Assembly (NCBI RefSeq): GCF_004151235.1
Contig: NZ_JUIV01000003.1
Span: 124,001 to 188,000 of the forward strand
DNA from: Flavobacterium anhuiense
GTDB taxonomy: Bacteria > Bacteroidota > Bacteroidia > Flavobacteriales > Flavobacteriaceae
Length of the DNA: 64,000 nt
Direction of reading: 5' to 3'
Part shown: positions 27,742 through 36,672 of the stretch, in pieces
Layout of the letters: every line of letters starts with the position of its first letter
Numbering within the stretch: the first letter of the stretch is position 1
Notes under the pieces: generated by a model
Seen by the model: the letters and a program-made list of their open reading frames with translations, nothing else
The model's database searches: none
What the model was told of the DNA's origin: nothing
Made by a program: the position numbers and the translations under genes

Positions 27742-27903
27742 TTATGCAGGACAAGGATAATATTTATCTGTAATCGGGTCAAGACAAACAGTATTCTCCA
27801 CATAACCTCCCATAGTCTGTTTTAACTCTTTTTCAGTCAATCTTTGTACATCACTTGGTGTAAATTTTTTAATTTCTGTGTTTTTTGCGGTTTTTTTGAA
27901 CAT
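27742..27903 (-). CDS. GG-leader RiPP / bacteriocin-like precursor peptide
   Basis: 53 residues, previously easy to miss. The leader MFKKTAKNTEIKKFTPSDVQ continues RLTEKELKQTMGG. The LT..ELK...GG pattern is that of Bacteroidota double-glycine leader peptides. The core after GG holds two Cys, three Tyr and Thr residues (YVENTVCLDPITDKYYPCPA). No LanB, radical SAM or peptidase-ABC gene is adjacent. The nearest same-strand partner is the DUF6734 gene 430 bp upstream. A glycosylated or disulfide-bonded peptide is conceivable. The modification is unknown. Confidence 0.7.
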   Translation of the reverse strand: MFKKTAKNTEIKKFTPSDVQRLTEKELKQTMGGYVENTVCLDPITDKYYPCPA

Positions 27904-27968
27904 AACTTAATAATTTAAATTGATTAATATTTTCCAATAATTTAAAGACATTTGGAATCTCTGTCAAT

Positions 27969-28018
27969 TCCTGCGCAGGACTTTTATTTTATTTATTTTA
28001 TTTATTTTATTTATTTTA
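27969..28018. repeat. 12-bp perfect palindrome plus 9-bp tandem repeat in the GG-peptide leader
   Basis: TCCTGCGCAGGA (27969-27980) followed by about four copies of a TTTTATTTA unit (27981-28018), 65-115 bp upstream of the GG-peptide start. Either could control expression: the palindrome as operator, the tandem repeat through promoter-length variation. Beyond it, 28019-28330 is AT-rich with no gene. Confidence 0.55.
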
Positions 28019-28330
28019 AAATGAAACCAAATCACCTTGCTCAAATATTATCTCATTAGAAATGAATATAATATTGCTGAACTTAAATATTTTTTAAAAA
28101 CTACAGAATTAAACCTACCATAGACTTCCTATGGGGTTTGCATTCATAAAACCACAACCCTATTCACAAATATTGCTTTTTATAACGATATTTCCTTACG
28201 GAAAACCACATTTATATAAAAATTTAACATTTATAATTATTTTACAACACACAAAAACCCGAAAAACCTCAATAAAAACAATAGATAATAAAAATATCTA
28301 ACAATACTATTTTATTATTTTCTTATAAAA

Positions 28331-29662
28331 TTATTTATAAATAGCAATTATTTTCAAAACAATATAATTGGTCAGTTTAGTGTTTAACAAAACCAGAATA
28401 TCTTTTTTTGACGCTTCTGAATCGTAATCGAAATGAATCAACATTTCAGAAATAAAATCTGAATATCGGATTCCGGCCTCAATTTTAGACAGAGCAATTT
28501 CATCTAAATCATCCAATTCATATTTTTTAGACACTTCATTAAGTTCTTTTATTTCTATAAAAGATGCTTCTTCCTCCTCTTGACCTGTAACGACTTCAAA
28601 ACCTTTTAGCAGCACGATATTAAAATCTTCTTTGTCTACTAACCTTTTAAAATAATTTGATAAAGCTTCGGTATATAGATCTCTTTTCAATAGATAATTG
28701 TCGGCAAGAAACTTTTTATTTTTCAGCTCATAATCAAAATTCGAAATCAATTCTGCTACCTTCTCTTTATTAAGAAATTCAATTTCATTTTGATTTCCTA
28801 CCGCTTCATTAATTAAGGCAGACATTTTTGAGTAACATTCGGGATAGTTTCTCATAACATAAACTTCCATCGCTTTGCATACGGCTGGGTTTCTTTTATA
28901 TTCTCCCAGTAAGTGTAAGTATTTCTTTTCGGGCACATCCTGAAACTCAGCGAAGCCATCATAATAACCATCATTATATATTTCATCAAACAAAAAATCA
29001 AGCTTTACTCCCATATTTTGAGCACATTGATAAAATAAAATCTGTTCAAAAAACAAATTAAAATTAAGACAGTTAATTTTTGATGATGCAGCTATATTTT
29101 TATCTAAAAAATCAATGCTCGTCTTGGAGTACTGCCTAAAAAAATCTATGTCATTTCCTCCCACAACCCCCATATTGCAAGCAAAATTGTTGGGTGCCTT
29201 ATGGTACTTCTCCATTTCAACTGGTACATACAAGAGTTCTGATGAAATTTTATCCCACATTTTTTTATAATTATCGGCGGTAATTTCTAAATTTTGAGTA
29301 AGCACAGCGGCATTTTTAAATTTAGCATCCAAAGATTCCCATACAAAAACATCTCCATCAACGTGCAAAAAAGGTTCGTTCTGCATCTGGTAAACTTTAA
29401 TTTTAGAAACAGCCCATAAATCTTTAGGATAATTATTTAAATCGTCTAAAACTACATGAACTTTGGTGTAAGGCAAATTCAATTTTTCAATTAAAATTTC
29501 ATATCCAAAACGATCTGTATACAGTTCAACTTCTTCATGAAATTTAACTAATTGATGACTGCTTAAAATCCAGCTCAGCCAATTATATTTATAAGAAATC
29601 CAGCCATAATTGCAGGTTAAATCATTTAAATTTCCAGACCAAAAACTCTGTATTATTTTCAT
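28331..29662 (-). CDS. DUF6734 family, glycosyltransferase-like protein
   Basis: 443 residues, no signal peptide. The N-terminal ~250 residues look like a GT-A glycosyltransferase: MKIIQSFWSG opening, KDLWAVSKIKVYQMQ, then HVDGDVFVW with a DxD motif (D102, D104), and FACNMGVVGGND further on. The C-terminal third is acidic and helical. I recall this as DUF6734, an uncharacterised Bacteroidota family. Lying upstream of a GG-leader peptide and three tiny membrane peptides on the same strand, it could be the modifying enzyme of that peptide. That is inference. Confidence 0.72.
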   Translation of the reverse strand: MKIIQSFWSGNLNDLTCNYGWISYKYNWLSWILSSHQLVKFHEEVELYTDRFGYEILIEKLNLPYTKVHVVLDDLNNYPKDLWAVSKIKVYQMQNEPFLHVDGDVFVWESLDAKFKNAAVLTQNLEITADNYKKMWDKISSELLYVPVEMEKYHKAPNNFACNMGVVGGNDIDFFRQYSKTSIDFLDKNIAASSKINCLNFNLFFEQILFYQCAQNMGVKLDFLFDEIYNDGYYDGFAEFQDVPEKKYLHLLGEYKRNPAVCKAMEVYVMRNYPECYSKMSALINEAVGNQNEIEFLNKEKVAELISNFDYELKNKKFLADNYLLKRDLYTEALSNYFKRLVDKEDFNIVLLKGFEVVTGQEEEEASFIEIKELNEVSKKYELDDLDEIALSKIEAGIRYSDFISEMLIHFDYDSEASKKDILVLLNTKLTNYIVLKIIAIYK

Positions 29663-29755
29663 TTAAAAATGATGCTAAAAATTATTATGTGCAATTTAAC
29701 GTAATTTCTTGTAAGTTTTTTACGGTATCCCGTACACCATAATAATGCTTGCTAC

Positions 29756-29788
29756 AAAAAAAGCTTCAGATTTCTCCGAAGCTTTTTT
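29756..29788. terminator. Terminator (repeat family member 3)
   Basis: AAAAAAGCTTCAGA-TTTC-TCCGAAGCTTTTTT, between the SDR stop and the DUF6734 start; inverted member of the AGCTTC..GAAGCT family. Confidence 0.8.
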
Positions 29789-29834
29789 GCTTGAATAAAT
29801 TCAATAGTACTAATGGTATAGATTTCTATATATT

Positions 29835-30632
29835 TTACATGCATTTAATGGTACCGCCATCTACCCTAATGATAGCTCCACTAATATAATTAGCATAAGT
29901 ACTACAGAGATATGCAACTGTTCCTGCGACTTCCTCAGGCTCTCCAAAACGTCCAGTATCGTTAGGAATTAATTGCTGAACAGCTTTAGATTTTATTTCT
30001 TCTAAATCTGTTCCCCAGTTAAACTTCGGTGCAGCATTTACAAGCCAATCTTCAACCATAGGGTTTATAATTGCTCCAGGCGATACAATATTTGAAGTTA
30101 TTCCGGTTTCTTGCAATGATCTCGCAAGTGAGATGGAAAGATTATGTCTCGCTGCGAGGGTTGCATTGTAATGTGGTTGTTCTTTAATAGGCTGTATGCC
30201 TAGCCCTCCACCAATATGAATAACTCGCCCCCAACCTAATGTTTTCATTTGTGGCACTATACGCTGAATCATTCTTACATAAGAAACGACATTGTTGTTA
30301 TAAATTTCAGACCAATCATCTGTTGTTGCCTCACCCCAAGATTTATGCGATGTTGCACCAGCGTTATTAATTAAAATATCAATCTGGCCATTTTTAAGCG
30401 CTGCAGAAGCAACCTCATCAGCTCCTTTATCGGTACTAAGATCTCCTAAAGCTATTTCTGCACTTCCACCATTATCGATAATTTCCTGACACACGAAATT
30501 GGCACGATCTTCATTTCTACCATGAACTATAACGGTCGCTCCTTCATTTGCCAACATTTTAACTATTGATTCGCCAAGTCCCGAACTCGAACCCGTTACA
30601 AGCGCTCTTTTTCCTTTTAATTTTAAATCCAT
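29835..30632 (-). CDS. SDR-family oxidoreductase
   Basis: 265 residues from MDLKLKGKRALVTGS. An upstream ATG at 30725 would overlap the regulator gene by 80 bp and add a tail without SDR features. Classical SDR motifs are present: TGSSSGLG (nucleotide binding), NNAG, Tyr/Lys region PHYNATLAARHN with the usual YxxxK partly replaced (Y..TLAARH), SPGAIINP and a C-terminal GGTIKC. The altered YxxxK is worth noting for activity. Follows an AraC regulator directly (start 14 bp from its stop). Confidence 0.88.
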   Translation of the reverse strand: MDLKLKGKRALVTGSSSGLGESIVKMLANEGATVIVHGRNEDRANFVCQEIIDNGGSAEIALGDLSTDKGADEVASAALKNGQIDILINNAGATSHKSWGEATTDDWSEIYNNNVVSYVRMIQRIVPQMKTLGWGRVIHIGGGLGIQPIKEQPHYNATLAARHNLSISLARSLQETGITSNIVSPGAIINPMVEDWLVNAAPKFNWGTDLEEIKSKAVQQLIPNDTGRFGEPEEVAGTVAYLCSTYANYISGAIIRVDGGTIKCM

Positions 30633-30645
30633 TTTTATCTGTAAA

Positions 30646-31458
30646 TTAGTTGTTCTTATTCTTATGTAAAGGTGACATCCCAAATTCTTTTTTATAGGCA
30701 TAAGAGAAATGAGACATATTAGCAAAGCCTATTTCTAAGTAGATATCACTTGGGCGTTGCTTACAATTTTCTATTAAATATTTTGCTTCAGAAAGCCGTT
30801 TTTTAGTAAGCCATCTGCTTGGAGTAACCTTAAATAATTTCGCAAAATCTCTTTTGAAGCCTGACAAACTGCGCCCAGTGAGGAAAGCAAATTTTTCCAA
30901 CGGAACATTGTATCTATAATGACCATTCATAAACCCTTCTAAATCCAGTTTTCCTGGCTCGTTAAATTCAAACAGCATTTGCTTAATTTCAGAATCAATA
31001 TCTGCAAGTATTAAAACCAGTTCTTTAATTTTAATTCGTAAAGCTTCACTGTCAACCTCTTTTCTTTGGGCATATTCACTGAATAGAGCTATAGATTTTT
31101 TCAACATGCTATTTGCCTTAATAATTTTCACTCCTTCACCATGAAATCTTTCTGATTTAAAACCCATTTCTTTCGAAATTTCTTTAAGAGTATTTTGGTC
31201 AAAATGAATAGCTATTGACTTGAATCCGTCAGCCTCTGTATGCTTAATCGATTTTGTTAATTGATTTCTTCTAAAGAAGCGGTAATCACCAGCAGTAAAA
31301 GTATATTTCTTATGTCCTATCCATACATCGTGTCTGCCACTTATGATATAACTAAAGATGTGATCGGACACAAAAGCTTCGCCTTCAACATTATCTCCCA
31401 AATAGAAGTTCTGCATAACCTTTGACTCTGAAAGAGTTTGATCTTTTTTGGATTCCAT
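30646..31458 (-). CDS. AraC-family transcriptional regulator
   Basis: 270 residues. N-terminal cupin-like sensor (ISGRHDVWIGHKKYTFTAGDYRFF) and C-terminal AraC HTH (PLEKFAFLTGRSLSGFKRDF, then YLEIGFANMSHFSYAYKKEFG and SPL). Co-directional with, and 14 bp before, the SDR gene it probably regulates. The pair 'AraC + SDR' is common in Bacteroidota. Confidence 0.88.
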   Translation of the reverse strand: MESKKDQTLSESKVMQNFYLGDNVEGEAFVSDHIFSYIISGRHDVWIGHKKYTFTAGDYRFFRRNQLTKSIKHTEADGFKSIAIHFDQNTLKEISKEMGFKSERFHGEGVKIIKANSMLKKSIALFSEYAQRKEVDSEALRIKIKELVLILADIDSEIKQMLFEFNEPGKLDLEGFMNGHYRYNVPLEKFAFLTGRSLSGFKRDFAKLFKVTPSRWLTKKRLSEAKYLIENCKQRPSDIYLEIGFANMSHFSYAYKKEFGMSPLHKNKNN

Positions 31459-31707
31459 TTTCTCCTCATTTTTATCTGATACAAATTTCCCAAATATTTC
31501 AATCCGTAACTTTGTTCAAAAGTCCAAATTCATTTATTGTCTCTAAAAAAATAACTTCCTATTATTTTTGTTGATTTGGCAATCACTCCATTATCTTGAT
31601 TAAAGATATTTCTTATATTCGTTATCACTAAATACATTATGAGCAATAATTTAAAGATATCGATACTCTTTTTATTGTTTTTACATGAGTCCAAAAATCA
31701 AATTAAT

Positions 31708-33270
31708 ATGAAAAAAAAGAGAATTCGTTTCGCCTTATTATTTTTTATTTGTTTTGTTTCTTCTGCATCATTTGCTCAATTATCTTCTGCAAAAATCGAT
31801 TCCTTAATGCTTAATGCTCTACAAAGATTTAAAGTTGCAGGTGCCTCAATTGCAGTAGTTAAAGATGGGAAAATAATCCATTCTAAAGGATATGGCATTA
31901 ATTCTATTGAAGCCAAAAAAGCAGTAGACGAATACACCAATTTTCAAATTGCATCTAATACAAAAGCTTTTACGACAGCCGCGCTGTCAATTTTAGAAGA
32001 CGAAGGCAAATTGAAATGGACGGATAAGGTTAAAGATTATTTGCCTGAATTTAAAATGTATAACGATTATGTTACAGAGAATTTTAATATTCAAGATTTA
32101 GTAACGCATCGCAGCGGACTTGGATTAGGTATTGGCGATTTAATGTTTTTTCCTGACGGATCCAACTTTACCATACAAGATGTAACAAAAAGTTTTCAGC
32201 ATTTCAAACCTGTTTCTGCCTTTAGAACCAAATTTGATTATGATAATTTACTTTATATAATTGCTGGGGAAATAATAGCAAAAGTCAGCGGTCAGAGTTA
32301 TGAGCAATTTGTACAGCAAAGAATTATAGTTCCTTTACAGATGAACCATACTTTTGTTGGAAGCCTGCTGAAAGACAAAACAAATCTTGCCGTTCCGCAT
32401 TCTTCAACTTCGGGAACAATAAAAACCGTTGATGCTTATGATATAGGTATAGCAAGTGCCGCTGGAGGTATTTACTCCAACGTTGCCGATATGTCAAAAT
32501 GGATGATTACACAATTAAATAAAGGCAAATATGGAGAAGATCTAAAATCATCTTTATTTTCTATAAAAAATCATGACGAAATGTGGCGTCTGCATACCAT
32601 CATGAATACCGATTCTGATCCGAGATACAACTCTCATTTTAATGGTTACGGTTTAGGATGGTTCATATCAGATTCAAAAGGAAATCTTAAAGTAGAACAC
32701 ACAGGCGGTCTGCCAGGAATGCTGTCTAAAGTAACCCTATTTCCTGATCTAAACTTAGGAATTGTGATTCTAACGAATACTGAAAATGGCGGTGGCGGTC
32801 TTTTTACTGCTGTATCAAATACTATTGAAGACAGTTATTTAGGCCTTGATGATTATGGCTGGACAGATAAATTAGTCCAATGGATGAGCGAGGACAAAAC
32901 TACAGGTGATGACGTGACTAAAAACGTATGGAAGAAGGTAGAATCTGTAAAAAATGTCAAAATAAAAAACGAAGACTTTGTTGGCATTTACGAAGATAAA
33001 TGGTTTGGAAAAGCAGAAGTGTTTTTAAAAAATAAACAGTTATGGATTAAATGTCTTCGATCACCAAAGTTAAATGGACCAATGGCTTTCTATAACGCCA
33101 ATACATTTGCAGTAAAATGGGAATACCAAGCCATGGAGTGTGATGCGCTAGTTCTGTTTTCACTTGACGAAACAGGTAAAGCCCAATCTATTAAAATGAA
33201 AGGCATTTCGCCAAATATTGATTTTAGTTTTGATTTTCAAGATTTAGACTTCAAAAGAGTAGAAAAATAA
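31708..33270 (+). CDS. Serine hydrolase (beta-lactamase family) with C-terminal DUF3471-like domain
   Basis: 520 residues from the ATG at 31708, which begins the signal peptide MKKKRIRFALLFFICFVSSA. The ATG at 31639 would put 23 extra residues before it. Motifs: SxxK in ASNTKAF, YxN in FDYDNLLY, and HTGGLPGM. Residues ~420-520 form a DUF3471-like beta domain (FVGIYEDKWFGKAEVFLKNKQ). Periplasmic or secreted esterase/peptidase. A paralogue of the gene at 9800 by architecture. Confidence 0.88.
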   Translation: MKKKRIRFALLFFICFVSSASFAQLSSAKIDSLMLNALQRFKVAGASIAVVKDGKIIHSKGYGINSIEAKKAVDEYTNFQIASNTKAFTTAALSILEDEGKLKWTDKVKDYLPEFKMYNDYVTENFNIQDLVTHRSGLGLGIGDLMFFPDGSNFTIQDVTKSFQHFKPVSAFRTKFDYDNLLYIIAGEIIAKVSGQSYEQFVQQRIIVPLQMNHTFVGSLLKDKTNLAVPHSSTSGTIKTVDAYDIGIASAAGGIYSNVADMSKWMITQLNKGKYGEDLKSSLFSIKNHDEMWRLHTIMNTDSDPRYNSHFNGYGLGWFISDSKGNLKVEHTGGLPGMLSKVTLFPDLNLGIVILTNTENGGGGLFTAVSNTIEDSYLGLDDYGWTDKLVQWMSEDKTTGDDVTKNVWKKVESVKNVKIKNEDFVGIYEDKWFGKAEVFLKNKQLWIKCLRSPKLNGPMAFYNANTFAVKWEYQAMECDALVLFSLDETGKAQSIKMKGISPNIDFSFDFQDLDFKRVEK

Positions 33271-33303
33271 AAACTCCTTTTTATCATTCTTAAATGTAAA
33301 TAT

Positions 33304-33331
33304 AGCTTCAGAGAAATCTGGAGCTTTTTTT
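33304..33331 (+). terminator. Terminator (repeat family member 4)
   Basis: AGCTTCAGA-GAAA-TCTGGAGCT plus T7, identical stem to member 1. Serves the serine hydrolase gene. The remaining gap to 33554 is AT-rich, with no gene seen. Confidence 0.85.
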
Positions 33332-33554
33332 ATAAATATACTTTATCGAAATAAAACCCGTTATTTCTTTACAATTATTTAATATTATGTTTTCTCAATA
33401 ACTGATTTTATATTATTAAATGTTTTCTTAAATTCGCAATTCCGTAATGAAACCATTTGTTTTCATTCTAAAATTGTGATTTTCACATCAATACCACAAA
33501 AACAACTTTATAATCTTTTAAAAACAAATTATACTATAATTACAATTCAACACA

Positions 33555-34652
33555 ATGCTTAAAAAACACAACCCCAAATTTTTAGTTTTTACTCTTTTAA
33601 CTTTATTTTTTTCTGTCACTTCATTTTCTCAAAAAAGTGTTTATGCTGGAATCGAAATCGGCCGCAGAGCCATAAAAGTTTCTGTAATTGATGTAAACAA
33701 CATCAGAAAAGCAGATTACAAAATACTTTCTTTCTGGACCGAAAGAATTCCATTTGCTGATCATATTACTGCTAATGGCGAACTTACTCAAGAAGATATC
33801 ACTAAAACTACTGTAACGGTTACCAATCAATTACAGAAAATTAAAGCTGAAAACAAAATTCTGGAAGAAAACATTTTTATTGTAGCGGCTCCTGTTTTTG
33901 CATCTGCGCGTAACTTAGATGTTCTAAAAAACAAAATTGCCCTTTTAACGGGAAAACAATTAGAGGTATTAGATGTTAACGAAGAAGCAAAAACACTTGT
34001 AAAAGGTGCTATTCCTCCTGTTGATTTTGCTAATGCTTTCCTTCTTGATATTGGTGCTCAAACTACAAAAGGCGGTTATATAGACGAACTTAAAGACGGT
34101 AAATTAGAATTTGTTCCGTTAGAACTTAGTTTTGGAACCATGACACTTACTGATGCTGTAGAAAAAACAGTGGTAAACAAAAGTCAGGTAAACGATATGT
34201 CGACTTATCAAGAAAAGTCTTTTGATTACAATGTAATTCTACGTAAAAAGACAAAAGAGTTATTTGACGCAAATCCTCCTTTAGCAAAAAAAGGTAAATT
34301 GTATTTATCTGGCGGTGCTGTTTGGGCATTTTCTACTCTTTTTTATGATGAAACTGTTAATAAAGATCATTACGTTGCTTTAACGCTTCAAGATGTTATC
34401 GATTATGACGCTATTCTTAAAAACAACTTTAGTAAGTTTACCAACCTTGCAAAAACAAACAAAGAAGCCGCAAGAGTTTTAAGCACTTATGACCAAAAAT
34501 ATTTGATTTCTGCAAATAACATCCTTGTAACTTGTCTTGAAAGTATTCCAGACTACGCAACAAAGAAAATTTACTTTGTAAAAGAAGGGCAAGTAATCTG
34601 GTTGATCTCTTATATTGCTGACCGTTCGAAAAAAATAAATACTAACTTCTAG
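33555..34652 (+). CDS. Exported Ppx/GppA-like (actin-fold) protein
   Basis: 365 residues with signal peptide (first ~26 residues ending SVTSFSQ). The mature part has the ASKHA phosphate motifs: AGIEIGRRAIKVSVIDV as phosphate-1 and FLLDIGAQTTKGGY as phosphate-2, plus LYLSGGAVWAF as the adenosine-type motif. Ppx/GppA enzymes cleave polyphosphate or pppGpp in the cytoplasm. A secreted version is unusual and may act on extracytoplasmic polyphosphate or have lost catalysis. Confidence 0.72.
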   Translation: MLKKHNPKFLVFTLLTLFFSVTSFSQKSVYAGIEIGRRAIKVSVIDVNNIRKADYKILSFWTERIPFADHITANGELTQEDITKTTVTVTNQLQKIKAENKILEENIFIVAAPVFASARNLDVLKNKIALLTGKQLEVLDVNEEAKTLVKGAIPPVDFANAFLLDIGAQTTKGGYIDELKDGKLEFVPLELSFGTMTLTDAVEKTVVNKSQVNDMSTYQEKSFDYNVILRKKTKELFDANPPLAKKGKLYLSGGAVWAFSTLFYDETVNKDHYVALTLQDVIDYDAILKNNFSKFTNLAKTNKEAARVLSTYDQKYLISANNILVTCLESIPDYATKKIYFVKEGQVIWLISYIADRSKKINTNF

Positions 34653-34674
34653 AAGTATTTTTAAAATTTTATAA

Positions 34675-34703
34675 GCCTCGGAGAAATCTGAGGCTTTTTT
34701 TTT
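34675..34703 (+). terminator. Terminator (repeat family member 5)
   Basis: GCCTC-GGAGAAATCT-GAGGC plus T9, related to the GAGAAATCTG family. Confidence 0.85.
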
Positions 34704-34846
34704 CCTTCCATTTAGCGCAATATATTTCAAAATGGTTGCAACTTATAATTTGCAACCAGTTTTGCCATCCAAAAAGGCGGAGTTTTTCTTTTAAACTCTA
34801 ATTTTAAAATCAAAGAAAATCTTACGTGAAATAAAACCACCCGATT

Positions 34847-35929
34847 ATGAAAAATTTAACCGCTTTTTTTATTACTGCACTTTTAACATTAACGGCTTGC
34901 AAAAAAGAAAAATCAAACAGTGATTCTGAAGCATTAAAAGATTCGACTGCTGTAAAAACAGATTCTTTGGCACAGAAAAATAGCACTACTGTAACAGCAG
35001 CAAATTTTAACCGTGCAGAAACCGATCTTTATTTTTCAACATCTGTCAAAGAATCAGGTGGTGTTGGAAACATGCACCATTACAAAACACTTATGCCAAT
35101 TGACAAACAAACTGTTATTCGTGCCAATCGTGATGTTTTATATTCTTCTGGCGTTTTTGATCTCGATGCAGGACCTGTAACCATAACGCTTCCTAATCCT
35201 GGAAAACGTTTTATGTCAATGCAGACAATCGACGAAGATCAATATTCTGAAACCTATTATGCTCCTGGAACTTTTACTTTTACCAAAGAAAAAGTCGGCA
35301 CACGTTACTTGATGTTGGCTATACGAACATTTATTGATCCAAATAATCCTAAAGATCTTCCTGTTGTAACGGGTCTTCAAGACGCTATTAAAATTGACCA
35401 GAAAGAAAAAGGAACATTTGATATTCCAAATTGGGATCAGGCGAGTCAGAAGAAAGTTCGCGATTCTTTAATTGAAGTTTCCAAAAAATTGTCTGACACC
35501 AAAGGAATGTTTGGCCCAAGGGGAAAAGTCGACGAAACCCGTCATTTGCTTGGAAGCGCTACAGGTTGGGGCGGAAATCCTGAAAAAGATGCCTTATATC
35601 TTTCTGTAAATCCGAAAAAAAATGATGGGAAAACAGTTTATAAACTTAAAATAAAGAATGTTCCAGTCGATGGTTTTTGGTCTGTTAGTGTATACAATAA
35701 AACGGGTTATTTTGAGAAAAACGATCTGAATATGTATACTTTAAACAATATTACGGCAAAAAAAGATGCCGACGGATCAATCACCATACAGTTTGGGGGC
35801 TGTGACGGAAAAACACCAAATTGTATTCCCGTTACTGATGGCTGGAATTATTGGGTTAGACTTTATCGTCCGCATAAAGAAATACTTAATGGCACATGGA
35901 AATTTCCTGAGGCTGTTGAGGTTAAATAA
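34847..35929 (+). CDS. DUF1214 (DUF1254/DUF1214-type) lipoprotein
   Basis: 360 residues. Lipoprotein signal MKNLTAFFITALLTLTAC (Cys18), a Ser/Lys/Asp-rich linker, then a conserved domain: HHYKTLMPIDKQTVIRANRD, SMQTIDEDQYSETYYAPG, and a C-terminal DUF1214 block (VPVDGFWSVSVYNKTGYF and NYWVRLYRPHKEIL). Function unknown; members are periplasmic and widespread. Single gene with its own terminator. Confidence 0.85.
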   Translation: MKNLTAFFITALLTLTACKKEKSNSDSEALKDSTAVKTDSLAQKNSTTVTAANFNRAETDLYFSTSVKESGGVGNMHHYKTLMPIDKQTVIRANRDVLYSSGVFDLDAGPVTITLPNPGKRFMSMQTIDEDQYSETYYAPGTFTFTKEKVGTRYLMLAIRTFIDPNNPKDLPVVTGLQDAIKIDQKEKGTFDIPNWDQASQKKVRDSLIEVSKKLSDTKGMFGPRGKVDETRHLLGSATGWGGNPEKDALYLSVNPKKNDGKTVYKLKIKNVPVDGFWSVSVYNKTGYFEKNDLNMYTLNNITAKKDADGSITIQFGGCDGKTPNCIPVTDGWNYWVRLYRPHKEILNGTWKFPEAVEVK

Positions 35930-35945
35930 AATATTATAAAGGTGA

Positions 35946-35974
35946 AAGCTCTAGAGAAATCTGGAGCTTTTTTT
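35946..35974. terminator. Terminator (repeat family member 6)
   Basis: AAGCTCTAGA-GAAA-TCTGGAGCTTTTTTT, shared by convergent genes ending at 35929 (+) and 35976 (-). Confidence 0.85.
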
Positions 35975-35975
35975 A

Positions 35976-36290
35976 TTATTTCACCTCATCGCAAAGTTCT
36001 TTAGTCCGCATTTCATTTATAATATCCAAAAGCTCCATTTCATCGGTTGGAAATAATTGAAGCGCTTGTTCTAAAACCAATCCAACATCTATTAAAGGCT
36101 TTTTATAATTATCATTTTCTAATGCCAAAATGCAAAGCTTTAACATGTTTGTTATTACACAACCTAATTCGGAGTAATTTAAAACCTTGAGTTCTGCATA
36201 GTAACCTTTATTAGCCGATTTTAAAATATTTAAATATTGAGCCGATTGTTTTTTTAGATATTTTACTTTCTCTATTTCTGCCGTTTCCAT
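35976..36290 (-). CDS. Small helical protein, paralogue of an element-borne protein
   Basis: 104 residues, all-helical. It aligns by eye with the 131-residue protein at 56870-57265 inside the integrative element: MLKLCILALENDN against LMKLCIIALDNDS, and IDVGLVLEQALQLFPTDEMELL against the same region IDVGLILGVTLQLLPIDEFELI there. Family and function are not known to me. As it stands alone on the chromosome beside REP repeats, it may be left over from an older element. Confidence 0.65.
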   Translation of the reverse strand: METAEIEKVKYLKKQSAQYLNILKSANKGYYAELKVLNYSELGCVITNMLKLCILALENDNYKKPLIDVGLVLEQALQLFPTDEMELLDIINEMRTKELCDEVK

Positions 36291-36375
36291 TCTTTCAATT
36301 TTATGTCATTTTCGCTAATTCAAATGTCATAATATATTTTCACTAATCGGTTATCTTATATGATAACAATTGTTA

Positions 36376-36553
36376 ATATTCCGCTAGGAATATCTCGTCG
36401 GTAGAAAAAATAATATTATTCGCATTGTGTCCTGTAGGGACACCTGATTTTAGGGAAATAAAAAATACGTTCAATTTATCAAACGTTCCTACGGAACGTG
36501 TAATCATCGTTCACATTTAAATTCTACCAACGAGACATTCCTACGGAATGAAT
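36376..36553. repeat. REP-like composite palindromic repeat
   Basis: Outer arms ATTCCGCTAGGAATATCTCG..GGTAGAA (36378-36405) and their near-exact reverse complement (36522-36549). Between them are two further palindromes: GTGTCC/GGACAC (36427-36443) and ACGTTCC/GGAACGT (36483-36499). No coding sequence in 36291-36672 apart from this. Confidence 0.75.
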
Positions 36554-36607
36554 TGCTCTAAAAATCTTGTTTGTATTTTTAAACATGACTTCATCAGATA
36601 TAAAAAC

Positions 36608-36645
36608 CAAAAATGCGTAAACCCAAAAGGACTTACGCATTTTTT
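36608..36645. terminator. Terminator after the 350-residue gene
   Basis: AAATGCGTAA/TTACGCATTT stem, 12-nt loop, flanking A and T runs. Confidence 0.85.
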
Positions 36646-36672
36646 CTGATGAAACATTATAACAAACGCCGT

